Assembly: GCA_021796235.1 (NCBI GenBank)
Contig: JAJYOJ010000006.1
Span: 1 to 64,000, forward strand
DNA from: a bacterium
GTDB lineage: Bacteria > Patescibacteriota > Microgenomatia > UBA1406 > GWC2-37-13
DNA length: 64,000 nucleotides
Reading direction: 5' to 3'
Below, one piece after another: positions 16,863 to 26,108 of this stretch. The notes below the pieces were generated by a model, which had not been told where the DNA came from, did no database searches, and saw only the letters and a program-made list of their open reading frames with translations. Position numbers and translations under genes: made by a program. Position 1 is the stretch's first letter; the number at the start of each line of letters is the position of its first letter.

Positions 16863-17947
16863 ATACGAACCGGCATTATTATGTGAAAGAAGCCAGGAAG
16901 ATTGTCTCCCCTAAATACAACCGGAGAGTCTGATCTTAAAACCTCAATTGTGATTTTTTTAGAATCAACGTGGTTTAAAAAATCTAGCAAAAAACGATAA
17001 TTAAAGGCAACCTTTTGTTCTTCGCCCGTTGTTTCTGCCGGCTGAGCGCTTCCGTTTTCTGCTCCTCCTTCAATTTTTGGACGAACCAGGACCTCGTTTT
17101 TTTTAAACTCAACCACAACGACGCTCGAATAGTCTCTGGCAAATATGGAGGCGATTTTCACATTTTGCTGAAACTCTTCTCTGTCTAGGAGCGCGGTTGT
17201 TTTTGTTTCGTTTGGAATAACTTTTTCATAGGGAGGAAAATCTCCCTCAATTATTCTTGAATAAAATTCATATTCGTCTGTTTTAAAAAGAATAATTTTA
17301 TCTTGTTCGGAAAAACTAAAGCTCACCGAGGTTCCGGCTTTTAAAAACTTTGTTGTCGTTGAGAAAAAATCGGCCGGCACAATTAGGACCGGAAGGCTTC
17401 CTATCTTTTTTGTTCTTACCAAAGAAAGCCTAAAGCCGTCGGTTGTTACCAGAACCATGTCTTCGTTGGTAATTATATTAACTCCCGTCAGCGTTGGTCT
17501 TGTCTCGTCGGCTGCCGCACTAAAAAGCACGAGAGAAAGGCTTTCTACGAGTTTTTTTGCGTCAATCTTTTGCTGTTCTGTTTCAATTTTGGGAGGAAGA
17601 GGAAAATCTTTCGCGTCCATAAAGGCAAAAACTCCTTTTGCCTTATTCGACACTAATACTATTTCTTTTTCTTTTATTTCCATATCTACCTTACCCGAAG
17701 AAAGAAGATTTAAGAATTCCAGGATTTTTTTTGGCTCAATAACAAACTCCCTGTTTTTTTCCGCCTCTACTTTCAGATAACTGTGGAAGTATGAATTTAA
17801 GTTGCTGGCATATAGGTGTAGTCTATCTTTTTCTATCTTAATAAAAGCCCCGGACAGAATCGGCAAAGAAGAAGATTTTGTCGAAGTAAAAGAGGAGGCA
17901 ATATTAAGTTTTTCAAAAAATTCTTCTTTGTTTAGTTGTAATCTCAT
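16853..17947 (-). CDS. dnaN: DNA polymerase III sliding clamp (beta subunit)
   Basis: 364 residues, the usual length for a three-domain beta clamp. Family signatures include LPILSGAFIKIE near the start, ATDGFRLSL-like TTDGFRLSLVR in the middle and a C-terminal FHIIMPVRIQE matching the MPMR(L/I) end. A polar insertion (about residues 300-314) interrupts domain 3. It encircles DNA and tethers the replicative polymerase. The gene follows dnaA on the same strand with a 118-bp gap, the classical dnaA-dnaN order. Confidence 0.95.
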   Translation of the reverse strand: MRLQLNKEEFFEKLNIASSFTSTKSSSLPILSGAFIKIEKDRLHLYASNLNSYFHSYLKVEAEKNREFVIEPKKILEFLNLLSSGKVDMEIKEKEIVLVSNKAKGVFAFMDAKDFPLPPKIETEQQKIDAKKLVESLSLVLFSAAADETRPTLTGVNIITNEDMVLVTTDGFRLSLVRTKKIGSLPVLIVPADFFSTTTKFLKAGTSVSFSFSEQDKIILFKTDEYEFYSRIIEGDFPPYEKVIPNETKTTALLDREEFQQNVKIASIFARDYSSVVVVEFKKNEVLVRPKIEGGAENGSAQPAETTGEEQKVAFNYRFLLDFLNHVDSKKITIEVLRSDSPVVFRGDNLPGFFHIIMPVRIQE

Positions 17948-18065
17948 TATTGTTATATTAAATAGTAGTAATAGAACGTGTGTACAAGTGTATAAAAAAA
18001 GTTTTGGCTTTTCAAGATGAGAAAAGACTGATTTTTTCCTTGTTTATTGTCTGTGGGCAAAGCGT

Positions 18066-19385
18066 TCATAGGTTTATAGATCTGGTTATTCTGTCGAGCT
18101 CTTCCTTAAAGGAGGGGTTTTCTACGGCGAGGCGGCTTACCTTGTTTGTCGCGTGGATTACCGTGGTGTGATCTTTTCTTCTTAAAATAAACGCGATCTG
18201 ATCAAGCTTCATTTTTAGTTCGTTACGAAGAATATACATGACTATTTGTCTGGGAAGGGCCACCTCATCAATCCGCGTTTCTCCCTTAATCTGAGATTGT
18301 TTTATGTGATAATAAGAGCAGACTGCCTTTATCACGTCAGAGGGGGAAACTCTTTTAATTTTCTTCTCGGCGTTGCCCGTAAAGAAAGAGTCAACCGCCT
18401 CAAGATCAATACTGGTTTTTTTGCCAATAATTTTTGCATAAATCGAGATAAGAGTTCCCTCAACGGCCCGCGCGTCTTCTATCTGTTCGGCAATTATTCT
18501 GGCCGCATTAATGTCGATATCAATTCCCTTTTCCTTTGCCTTAATAAGAAGAATTGCCGTCCTTAGTTCAAAATCTGGCTCTTGGATATCGACCGAGAGA
18601 CCCTGAGAAAAGCGCGAGCGAAGCCGGTCTTCGAGATTTTGAATTTCTGTGGGGTGGCGGTCCGAGGTCATAATAATTTGTCCCCCAAACGAAATAATCG
18701 AGTTAAAGGTGTGGAAAAAATCCTCCTGAACGGTTTGTTTTCCCGCAATAAACTGTACATCATCAATTATAAGAAGATCAAGCTTGCGGTATTTTTTTCG
18801 AAAGTTTTGTGTAGTATGACCGCGGATCGCCTCAATTAATTCATTTATAAACTGTTCGCTCGGACAAAACAAAACCCGCTTTTGCGGCCCGTTTTCTAGT
18901 ATTTTTCGTCCTACCGCCTGGGCGAGATGGGTTTTCCCTACCCCCACCCCCCCGTAAAGAAAAAGAGGGTTGTAGGCCTTTCCGAGACTATCAACCACGG
19001 CCTGAGAGGCCGCATAGGCCACCTGATTGGTTGAAGAAACCGCAAAGTTGTCAAACCCATACCTGTCGCTAAGGTTTGCAATCCTTAAAACGTCGTTAAC
19101 GGCGGGCTGGAAAGACAAAAGAGGCGCCTCTTTTTTTGTCTTTTTTTCCAAGACAAAAAAAGAAACGGAAAGGCGCTGTTTGGAATGTATAAGGAGGGCT
19201 CTTTCAATCTCGTCGACCTTGGTGTTTAAAAAAAACTTAAAACCCTGGTTTTCACAACCCAAAACCAGCCGCTCGTTCGTAAGTTCAATCGGGCTGAGCT
19301 GTTTTAGAAGAGAATATAGAAGCGGAAAACTTTTCTTGTCTTTTTCAAGAAAAACCAAAAACTCTTTCCAAAAAGCTGGGAGCAT
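18066..19385 (-). CDS. dnaA: chromosomal replication initiator protein DnaA
   Basis: 439 residues with the full domain order: N-terminal domain I, short linker, and AAA+ domain with P-loop GGVGVGKTHLAQA and Walker B LLIIDDVQFIAGK. The C-terminal DNA-binding domain carries the DHTTVIHA signature. It opens the origin and loads the helicase. A pair of DnaA boxes lies directly upstream (19402-19420), fitting an origin or autoregulatory site. dnaN follows downstream. Confidence 0.97.
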   Translation of the reverse strand: MLPAFWKEFLVFLEKDKKSFPLLYSLLKQLSPIELTNERLVLGCENQGFKFFLNTKVDEIERALLIHSKQRLSVSFFVLEKKTKKEAPLLSFQPAVNDVLRIANLSDRYGFDNFAVSSTNQVAYAASQAVVDSLGKAYNPLFLYGGVGVGKTHLAQAVGRKILENGPQKRVLFCPSEQFINELIEAIRGHTTQNFRKKYRKLDLLIIDDVQFIAGKQTVQEDFFHTFNSIISFGGQIIMTSDRHPTEIQNLEDRLRSRFSQGLSVDIQEPDFELRTAILLIKAKEKGIDIDINAARIIAEQIEDARAVEGTLISIYAKIIGKKTSIDLEAVDSFFTGNAEKKIKRVSPSDVIKAVCSYYHIKQSQIKGETRIDEVALPRQIVMYILRNELKMKLDQIAFILRRKDHTTVIHATNKVSRLAVENPSFKEELDRITRSINL

Positions 19386-19477
19386 GGGGCTGATTTAATA
19401 ATGTGGATAACTTGTCCACAAATAATAAACAAATGAAGACTGCTTTGCAAGGGGTATTTTGTGGTATTATTAAAAAT
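19386..19477. promoter_or_regulatory. DnaA-box pair upstream of dnaA (candidate oriC or dnaA operator)
   Basis: TGTGGATAA at 19402-19410 is the exact complement of the consensus TTATCCACA. It is followed 1 nt later by TTGTCCACA (19412-19420), one mismatch from consensus in the opposite orientation. The surrounding sequence is AT-rich. Another exact TTTTCCACA-type site (minus strand, about 20631-20639) lies in the next intergenic gap. The region is short for a full origin. Confidence 0.55.
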
Positions 19478-20116
19478 ATGGAAAATTTTATTTTAGACGC
19501 CAATCTTTTTTTCAACATGCAGGCCGGCTTGGGTCTTGGTAAGAAGACCGAAGAGGTAATTTTGGGCTTAACTAAAAAAGCCAGAGAATTAAAAAATATT
19601 AAGAAAGCTGATTTTTTTATGCCGCCAAGCGTGGTTTCCGAGTTTTTGAGTTTTTTTGAAGACAAAGGACAGCCTCTCCTCAAGAATTTTTTATCAGTAA
19701 TCACAATAAAGGCGCCGGACTATGGAAAAATAAACTTTTCTTCCGTGGTCTTTGGTGAGCTTGTGGGAGAAATTCGGCAAAGAAGCTATCGCGGCCTAAA
19801 CATTGGAGAGGAAGAGATTGAGAAAGCGGGAAGATCTCTTCAGGGGAAAAAAGACCTTGACACAAAAGGATTTCAAATAGAAATTGGAAAAAATATCAAA
19901 ACCTTTCGGGAGAGATATCGCACCGCAACCCGGATTGGTTTTTTGGATAGCGTCGCCGACCTTGACCTGATAGTTTTGGCCAAAGAAACAAACGGTTTTG
20001 TTGTTTCCACAGACGAAGGGGTTATAGCGTGGGCGCGGAAGTTTGGGGTGAAAGAGCTGCCGGCGATTGCGTTTTTGGGGCGACTGAATGATCTGGCTCT
20101 TCCTCGTCAGGAATAA
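19478..20116 (+). CDS. RNA ligase partner protein (PIN-like domain)
   Basis: 212 residues. Asp7 is in NFILDANLFF, then MPPSVVSEFLSFF, RERYRTATRIGFLDS, DLDLIVLAKE, and VVSTDEGVIAWARKFGV. This order matches the archaeal-type RNA ligase partner family, whose genes usually neighbour an Rnl3-type RNA ligase. The PIN acidic residues (D7, the Glu in SEF, and the Asp residues in DLDL and STDEG) are present, so nuclease activity is plausible. No RNA ligase is in the window. The ATG at 19478 has a TATTAT box ending 7 nt upstream. An upstream in-frame start at 19403 is less likely because it would begin inside the DnaA boxes. It overlaps the convergent next gene by 95 bp. Confidence 0.78.
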   Translation: MENFILDANLFFNMQAGLGLGKKTEEVILGLTKKARELKNIKKADFFMPPSVVSEFLSFFEDKGQPLLKNFLSVITIKAPDYGKINFSSVVFGELVGEIRQRSYRGLNIGEEEIEKAGRSLQGKKDLDTKGFQIEIGKNIKTFRERYRTATRIGFLDSVADLDLIVLAKETNGFVVSTDEGVIAWARKFGVKELPAIAFLGRLNDLALPRQE

Positions 20117-20591
20117 GTCGCGACAACCAATTGATTGCCCTGTCGGTAAAACCTTGTTGGGGTTTTTCCTGATAGACTAAATGTTCCGAGAGCAGCGACA
20201 ACAGACTCTTCTTAATTTCTTCGTTTGGCACAACCAGATAGACGTGGTAGAAATAAGGAGCGTGGCTAACCAGCGTCAATATATAAAAACCAAAACGCGA
20301 GGTAAAGTAAAAATGCGAAAGAGCCTCAAAACGAAGCGTTATTCCTGCGGTTTCAACACCAAACATGGTGATTTTGTTTTCTACCTCCGGCGGCGGAGTG
20401 ATGGTTAAAACATAAAAAAGAAAAAGCAGGGACCAAATTGGGACGAGAAGAATTTTGTCTTCAAAGAAAAAAACTACCAAAGACAGAAGCAGGGTTACGG
20501 CCAAATAGAAGCGCAGTACAAGCTTTGACCGTTTTTTATAAGCCCGAAGAGGGGCTTTCCACGCAAAAACAACCTGAGGGTTTTGTTCCAT
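20022..20591 (-). CDS. conserved-looking membrane protein of unknown function
   Basis: 189 residues. Two adjacent transmembrane helices (about 27-45 and 48-66) are followed by a beta-rich cytoplasmic domain (ITMFGVETAGITLRFEALSHFYF...) and a Pro/Ser-rich tail. The layout resembles PH-like domain membrane proteins, but I do not recognise the family. The 3' end overlaps the opposite-strand RNA-ligase-partner gene by 95 bp, so the tail of one of the two may be shorter in reality. Confidence 0.55.
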   Translation of the reverse strand: MEQNPQVVFAWKAPLRAYKKRSKLVLRFYLAVTLLLSLVVFFFEDKILLVPIWSLLFLFYVLTITPPPEVENKITMFGVETAGITLRFEALSHFYFTSRFGFYILTLVSHAPYFYHVYLVVPNEEIKKSLLSLLSEHLVYQEKPQQGFTDRAINWLSRLIPDEEEPDHSVAPKTQSPAALSPQTSAPTL

Positions 20592-20683
20592 AAATCTATT
20601 GTCGTTTTTTTTGATTTAAAAGTCAAGGTGTGGAAAAACGTCCTACTTGTAATTTATATCCTATAATGATATAATTAATTTAT

Positions 20684-21016
20684 ATGGACAGTTTTAACAA
20701 GATTATTTCTTTCATACTCGGCCTCGTGGTCGTCGTGGTGTTTCTGGCGGTTATTACGGGCAGATTAAATCTGGGTAAGCGTTTTTCGTCTTTGTCTTCA
20801 TCGACAATTTCCCCTACGCCGACTACGTCTAGTGCGGTTCCCACCCCAACAACGGTCATTAATAACTACCAATCGCAGAGTCATTCTCAAGCCGACAATC
20901 AATCGGGCAAAACACCAGGCGCAATCCCGGCAACCGGAGCGCCAACCGTTCTTTTACCGCTCGCTCTTTTTGGCTTATTTAGCGGATTTGGCCTGAAAAA
21001 GGCCGGAAAGAAATAG
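20684..21016 (+). CDS. small surface protein with a C-terminal sorting-like signal
   Basis: 110 residues. An N-terminal hydrophobic helix (about 8-26) leads to a Ser/Thr/Pro-rich spacer, then IPATGAP, a hydrophobic stretch (about 88-102) and the basic tail KKAGKK. That is the layout of LPXTG-type sortase substrates with a variant IPATG motif. It is probably anchored in the envelope and exposes a short flexible region. A TATAAT ends 8 nt before the ATG. It is convergent with the next gene, with stop codons 1 nt apart. Confidence 0.5.
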   Translation: MDSFNKIISFILGLVVVVVFLAVITGRLNLGKRFSSLSSSTISPTPTTSSAVPTPTTVINNYQSQSHSQADNQSGKTPGAIPATGAPTVLLPLALFGLFSGFGLKKAGKK

Positions 21017-21017
21017 C

Positions 21018-21581
21018 CTATTGACCAAAGCCGGGCAGTTTTAAAACGCCAGAAGCCAAAAGGTTTATGATAAACACCGAAGAAACCGAAAAGATTATTC
21101 CGACGATTGCCCCAAAAACAACCCTCTTTCCATAATTAAGCTGCTCAATGTTTCCTTGTGATGTAAGGATCAGAAACGATCCGTAAATAATAGCCAAAAG
21201 CCCAACGCCGCCAACCACAGAAAAAACAATATTTAAAAGCACCTGAACAACCGAAGAAGCTGCTCCCTCCTGCCGAAAGCTACGCAAGTCAGTTTTAATA
21301 CAGCCAAGCACGGTGTATTGATGACCCGGAAAAGGGGTGGGTCCGCTATTGGCATATGGGTCTATAAGGAGCGACTGTTTAAGTGAGGGGATAGGTGAAA
21401 CGCTCGGATAGATACAGGCTACACAATTCGCCCAAGTAGAGGGGGGGGTTGGTTGGTTGAGGGGGCAGTATCCGCAAAGATCGCACACTCCGTAACGAGT
21501 TTCACCCCGAACCAAGGTGTGGGGGAGGTTAATTAGTAAAAAAGCTGCTAAGATAAGGGTTGTTAAGAGCAAACGCTTCAT
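21018..21581 (-). CDS. VirB2/TrbC-like pilin-type membrane protein
   Basis: 187 residues. A signal peptide (residues 1-26) is followed by a Cys-rich extracellular segment (CDLCGYCP, later NCVACIYP). Two C-terminal transmembrane helices flank a short basic loop (ILTSQGNIEQLNYGKR), the arrangement of TrbC/VirB2 pilins and of related proteins in CPR secretion loci. It is a candidate pilus or channel subunit for the VirB4/VirD4/VirB6 system encoded elsewhere in this window. A TATACT box lies about 7 nt upstream of the ATG on its strand. Confidence 0.65.
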   Translation of the reverse strand: MKRLLLTTLILAAFLLINLPHTLVRGETRYGVCDLCGYCPLNQPTPPSTWANCVACIYPSVSPIPSLKQSLLIDPYANSGPTPFPGHQYTVLGCIKTDLRSFRQEGAASSVVQVLLNIVFSVVGGVGLLAIIYGSFLILTSQGNIEQLNYGKRVVFGAIVGIIFSVSSVFIINLLASGVLKLPGFGQ

Positions 21582-21621
21582 ACAGTTTTAGTATAACAGC
21601 AAATTTTCATATAATATAAGC

Positions 21622-23346
21622 ATGAAGAGAGTTTTAACAGCTTTGGTTTTAATGGTGACGCTTTTTTTTGCTTTTTTCTTTTGGCAAAAAAAAGCCCGGG
21701 CGACCTCGCTTGATGACCAAATACAGGCCGTTACCCAACAGCTCGCCAGCCTGCAAAATCTTTTGCAAAGCAAAGAGGCAGACTATCAAAAAGCCCAGCA
21801 ACAACTTAACAATATTAAGACAAAACTAGTCTATCTGGACGGACAGATTAGGCAAAAAGCCCTTGAGGTAAAACAGGGGGAAGTTGCCTTGGTCTATCAA
21901 AAAAACCTTTTAAACGAGAGAGTTAAGTCGTATTATAAAAATATTACCAGCAGTTCAGTGAGCATTATGGATTTTTTAATCGGAGAGAATCTTTCCTCGG
22001 TGTTGCAGAACTTCTTTTATCAAAAAACCATAAGCGACGATGACAAAAACACAATTATTAAAATTGTTCTGTATATAAATGATCTGGAGGCGAAAAAGGC
22101 CAGCCTAGAGAACGAACAAACCCAGATGATTGCGCTGAAAGCCGAAGTTGATAAACAGGCTGTCGTTTTAGGAACTGAGATTTCGTCCACCCAACAGCAG
22201 ATTGCCCAACTTTCAGCCCTTCAAAAACAACTTATCGCCCAAAAACTTGCCAGTTTGAATATTCCCCAAAGCGCCTATGTTGGTTTGGGGGGCGGCTGCT
22301 CTTCTGATCTTACCAACGGGAAAGACCCGGGATTTAGTCCTAGAATCGGGTTTTTCACATACGGAGTTCCTAATAGGGTCGGTTTAAATCAATACGGAGC
22401 AAAAGGGAGAGCCGAGGCTGGTCAAAGCTACGATCAGATCTTAAACGCTTATTATCAAAACTTTCAATACGCAAACGTTGACAGTAATAAGCAAATCATT
22501 GTAAACGGTACAAACGATTATGGTGAAACGTTTAACAACCAGTCGATGGGGCTTGACGACTATTTAAAACATCTTTACGAGATGCCAAGCGACTGGCGAG
22601 GTCAGGCTCTTCAGGCTCAAGCCATTGCCGCCCGTTCCTATGTTTTGGCGGCAACAGGCAACGGCTCATCCCCAATCTGTCCGAACCAACATTGTCAAGA
22701 AGTAAAACAGGAGCAAAATAGTCAGGCCTGGGTTGACGCCGTGAACGCGACCTCAGGAAAGATTATGACCAATGGAGGCAACCCAATTTCTGCCTATTAT
22801 TCTTCAACACATGGGGGTTATGTGTATGATTCGTCGTCTGGAACAAGCAATAGACCTTGGTTAAAGAACGCTCAAGACAGTAGTTCTTCGATAAATAATT
22901 TTTCTGACTTAAACAACAATGCCTATGACAAAGATTCCCCCTGGTTTTATTGTGACTGGGGTGCAAGATCTCAATATTCGAATACTGCCTGGCTCAAAAC
23001 CGACGAAGTTGCCGATATCGCAAACGTTATTCTTCTCGTACAGAAAGACGCTGGTACAGCCGAACATCTGTACCAGCCCGACAAACCAAATCCAGCCGGT
23101 ACGGATACCTGGGATGCCGGTCGTGTAAAACAAGAGCTGCAAAGCCGGGGCGGAAAGCCCTACAACAATGTAAACAATGTTTCGGTCAACGTAGACTTTG
23201 GGGCGGGTCGTGTTACAGGGGTTAACGTTTCGGGAGATGCCGGCAGCGTCACCTTTAACGCCAGCGATTTTAAAAACTATTTTAATCTAAGAGCCCCCGC
23301 GAACATTCAGATAATTGGTCCCCTATTTAACGTTGAGAATAGATAA
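21622..23346 (+). CDS. SpoIID/LytB-domain cell-wall protein with N-terminal coiled coil
   Basis: 574 residues. A signal/anchor helix (about 7-24) is followed by a long coiled coil (about 30-215) of the kind that precedes peptidoglycan hydrolases. The SpoIID domain follows, with MGLDDYLKHLYEMPSDW, LQAQAIAARSYVLA, and NATSGKIMTNGGNPISAYYSSTHGG. SpoIID-family proteins cleave or bind glycan strands of peptidoglycan. The protein probably acts outside the membrane in wall remodelling. A TATAAT ends 6 nt before the ATG and no Shine-Dalgarno sequence is seen. The last 40 nt overlap the convergent acyltransferase gene. Confidence 0.85.
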   Translation: MKRVLTALVLMVTLFFAFFFWQKKARATSLDDQIQAVTQQLASLQNLLQSKEADYQKAQQQLNNIKTKLVYLDGQIRQKALEVKQGEVALVYQKNLLNERVKSYYKNITSSSVSIMDFLIGENLSSVLQNFFYQKTISDDDKNTIIKIVLYINDLEAKKASLENEQTQMIALKAEVDKQAVVLGTEISSTQQQIAQLSALQKQLIAQKLASLNIPQSAYVGLGGGCSSDLTNGKDPGFSPRIGFFTYGVPNRVGLNQYGAKGRAEAGQSYDQILNAYYQNFQYANVDSNKQIIVNGTNDYGETFNNQSMGLDDYLKHLYEMPSDWRGQALQAQAIAARSYVLAATGNGSSPICPNQHCQEVKQEQNSQAWVDAVNATSGKIMTNGGNPISAYYSSTHGGYVYDSSSGTSNRPWLKNAQDSSSSINNFSDLNNNAYDKDSPWFYCDWGARSQYSNTAWLKTDEVADIANVILLVQKDAGTAEHLYQPDKPNPAGTDTWDAGRVKQELQSRGGKPYNNVNNVSVNVDFGAGRVTGVNVSGDAGSVTFNASDFKNYFNLRAPANIQIIGPLFNVENR

Positions 23347-24305
23347 TGTTTGGCTTTACCAAGAAGAAGCTGAATTACAATCGTGATCAAAAACACCGCT
23401 AAAAAGAAACTTTCCCAGGTAAATTTTATCCGAAAAAAAACCGTCAAGACATAAATCACCAAAAAATGAACAAAATAAATAGAATAAGACTGAGAGCTCA
23501 TAAAAAAGAAGAACTTCTTAATAATTGGGATCGACATGAAAGGCTGCTTTCCTACCAAATATAAAAGAAACACGAAGAATATTCCGTAAGAAAGATGGTA
23601 AAGGTTGGGCGGGTATTTATTATTGTACATAACCAGTGAAAGATTATGAGCATATAAAATAGTCCAGAGGAATATAAAAAAAATAAGCGAGACCACAAGG
23701 CCGGAAAAAAGAAAAAAGCGCCTGGTTTCATATTTTACAAAATAAATACTAAAAATTACAATAAGCGACCAGGGTAAAAACATTGTCACCCGATAGTTTA
23801 GAGACAGTTTGTTTGTAATAAAAAAAAGACTTGACAGTAACGCTAAACACAGGTACGAGTAAAACAGTGTTTTATTTTTTTTATATAAAATAAGGAGGAC
23901 GGGAATTAAAACGCTGAAAATTAAAAACAAAAGGACTAACCAGTTAATGTCTACGCCGCCGGTGACTAAGAGATTTTGTAAAAGAAAAGACGCCGTTAAC
24001 TTCTTTGGCTCTCCCAAGTAAACCAGGGAAAGGAAAAAAATAAGAAAAATATAATAAGGAACAATTAATCTAGCAGCCCTTTTTTTTACATAAGTTAAAA
24101 GATGGAGATTTTCTGCGAGGTGTTTTTTAAAAACAATATAACAAGAGCAGAATATAAAAACTACAACCGCAAACTCGCCCGCATCCCAAAGAAAAAAAAC
24201 GGCTTTATTAGATAAAAAATAAGCGCCGGTATGAATAAATATTATTATAAGCATGGAAAAACCGCGTAAAAAATCTATGACAAAATATCGTTCGGTTTTT
24301 TTCAT
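23307..24305 (-). CDS. acyltransferase 3 (OafA-like) membrane protein
   Basis: 332 residues with about ten transmembrane helices. It begins RYFVIDFLRGFSMLIIIFIHTG; the DFLRG and following His are the conserved start of acyltransferase-3 enzymes, which transfer acyl groups to surface glycans. The ATG overlaps the stop of the PP-loop gene by 4 nt (ATGA), so translation is probably coupled. The C-terminal end overlaps the opposite-strand SpoIID-like gene by 40 bp. Confidence 0.8.
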   Translation of the reverse strand: MKKTERYFVIDFLRGFSMLIIIFIHTGAYFLSNKAVFFLWDAGEFAVVVFIFCSCYIVFKKHLAENLHLLTYVKKRAARLIVPYYIFLIFFLSLVYLGEPKKLTASFLLQNLLVTGGVDINWLVLLFLIFSVLIPVLLILYKKNKTLFYSYLCLALLSSLFFITNKLSLNYRVTMFLPWSLIVIFSIYFVKYETRRFFLFSGLVVSLIFFIFLWTILYAHNLSLVMYNNKYPPNLYHLSYGIFFVFLLYLVGKQPFMSIPIIKKFFFFMSSQSYSIYFVHFLVIYVLTVFFRIKFTWESFFLAVFLITIVIQLLLGKAKHYLFSTLNRGPII

Positions 24306-25687
24306 GAAAGTACACGTCTCAAATATTTGAAAGCGCTTTCACGTTCTTTTTCAAAAATTCGCAAAGCCCGCGTGCGAAGCGAGGACGGGAGAGACAAAGA
24401 AGAATGAAGACTAAAATATTCATTTATAAGTTTGGGCAGGCGTTTTTCAACCTCGGTAAGATAAAGAGACTTAAACTTTTCTATAAGGTCGCCCCTTGCC
24501 CCGTTTTTGTAGGCTAGATAAAAGGCTAAAAGCTGCTCATCTCTTCCTAAGCCGGATCCGCCGAAGGCGCTTTCTACTCCGCCGTTTTCAAAGATGACAT
24601 AATAACGTTCTTTATCTGCGCTTAACATATCCTCATTAAAGCCAACTTTTTTAGGCGAGATGTCGAGCGCTCTAAACATTATATAAAGACGGGCGCATTT
24701 TTCGCAGGCCCCACACCACCGACGGTTTTTGGCGCGGTCATTTTCCGAAAAGCAAGACATTTGAAATTTTCCAAAATCTGGATAGCGATTGTGAAGAATA
24801 AAAAGAATAAGGTGATCATGCAGCGGTTCTATAAGACTGCCAATATGAGTATCAATAAAAAATTGTTTAGGAATATCTTGAAGATGCTGCATACCAAAAA
24901 CGCTTTGCTCAAAAACTGGATTTATTAAAAAGCCCTCTTTATCTTTAACGGAATAGTTGACGCTTTGTTCATTTCCAAAAAAAAGATAACGGGTTTGATA
25001 GTAAAAATAATAAGGGACCAAAACGAAAGCGTATTGAGATAAAATAATATCCCACCCCCAGTAGAGATCTCTAGTTTGACGCAGTCTTCCTATGGATAAA
25101 GGAAAAAAAACAACTTCTTCATCGAGTTTATTGTAAAAACGGTCTGCGAGTTTACGTTTATGGGCATTTTCAAAAGCACTGTTTGGTTCCTGCATAAAAA
25201 CCGGTATTACCGACACACCAAGTTCATCCAGGAGCGCATAAGTTAAAAGACTGTCTTTGCCGAATGAAAAAAGAAGAATTGCGGTTTCTTTTAGATTGTG
25301 TTTGGTTTTTTTTCCACCGTAGGAATAATTTAAACCTTTATATTGGGTTTGGAAATTTACGTTGTAGAACTGTTTTATCAGGGAAGAGGTAAGAATATTT
25401 TTTTCTTTATTTTCAAAAACCGTCATAGGAATAGAGTACATAAGCATCTTAAAGAAAACCGGCTCAATCGGGGGGTGCGGAAAATGATAGGCGGTTGCGA
25501 CATCGTCAACCATTGGAAGATGCCAGGTCGCAATATAAGTTAAACTATCGGCAAAAACTTTATGAAGAGATTTAGGAAACTTTTTCCAAATTGCCTGGTC
25601 ATAGGTAACGCGAAATTTTTTTCTCTTAATTTTTATTTCTACACCGTTGCGCAAAACCTTGCGGAATATATGCAATGTTCTTGACAT
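24302..25687 (-). CDS. PP-loop ATP-pyrophosphatase-like protein with a Cys cluster
   Basis: 461 residues. ILLFSFGKDSLLTYALLDELG (near residue 140) resembles the PP-loop SGGxDS motif. About 180 residues later a WCGACEKCARLY cluster looks like a metal-binding site. The fold could suit an adenylating or sulfur-transfer enzyme. A relative of the MurL-type UDP-MurNAc-dipeptide epimerase is one possibility I recall with a similar Cys pattern, but I cannot confirm it. Translationally coupled to the acyltransferase (4-nt overlap), which points to a cell-envelope substrate. Function is unassigned. Confidence 0.55.
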   Translation of the reverse strand: MSRTLHIFRKVLRNGVEIKIKRKKFRVTYDQAIWKKFPKSLHKVFADSLTYIATWHLPMVDDVATAYHFPHPPIEPVFFKMLMYSIPMTVFENKEKNILTSSLIKQFYNVNFQTQYKGLNYSYGGKKTKHNLKETAILLFSFGKDSLLTYALLDELGVSVIPVFMQEPNSAFENAHKRKLADRFYNKLDEEVVFFPLSIGRLRQTRDLYWGWDIILSQYAFVLVPYYFYYQTRYLFFGNEQSVNYSVKDKEGFLINPVFEQSVFGMQHLQDIPKQFFIDTHIGSLIEPLHDHLILFILHNRYPDFGKFQMSCFSENDRAKNRRWCGACEKCARLYIMFRALDISPKKVGFNEDMLSADKERYYVIFENGGVESAFGGSGLGRDEQLLAFYLAYKNGARGDLIEKFKSLYLTEVEKRLPKLINEYFSLHSSLSLPSSLRTRALRIFEKERESAFKYLRRVLS

Positions 25688-25783
25688 TTTATTTTATCAC
25701 TATTATATAGTATTTTTTATTTTTCACTTGACTTAGTGTTTTTTCGGAGTTATTATTTTAAGGTCAATTATTTTTTAATAAAT

Positions 25784-26107
25784 ATGGCGGTCGCGCAGAT
25801 TTCACAAAACAACTTTCAGAAAGAAGTACTTGATCAAAAGGGGGCGGTTTTTATTGATTTTTATGCCGACTGGTGTGGTCCTTGCAAAGTTACTTCTCCG
25901 ATCGTTGATGAACTTTCCGAGGAGATGAAAGATGTAAAATTTGTCAAAGTAAACGTCGATGAAAATCAACAGCTTGCATCTTCTTATTCGATTTTTTCCA
26001 TCCCCACATTTTTAATAGTTAAAAACGGAAAAATAGTAGGTCAGTTTGTGGGAGCGATGGGTAAAGAAGGTTTTGTAAGTGAAATAAATCAAGCCTTGCA
26101 AAAATAA
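25784..26107 (+). CDS. trxA: thioredoxin
   Basis: 107 residues. Active site YADWCGPCKV and the cis-Pro region SIPTFLIV are present at the normal spacing. It reduces disulfides in the cytoplasm and can supply electrons to the class II ribonucleotide reductase encoded at 28-31 kb. I start it at the ATG at 25784; an in-frame upstream extension to 25736 would add a non-conserved tail. Confidence 0.92.
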   Translation: MAVAQISQNNFQKEVLDQKGAVFIDFYADWCGPCKVTSPIVDELSEEMKDVKFVKVNVDENQQLASSYSIFSIPTFLIVKNGKIVGQFVGAMGKEGFVSEINQALQK

Positions 26108-26108
26108 T

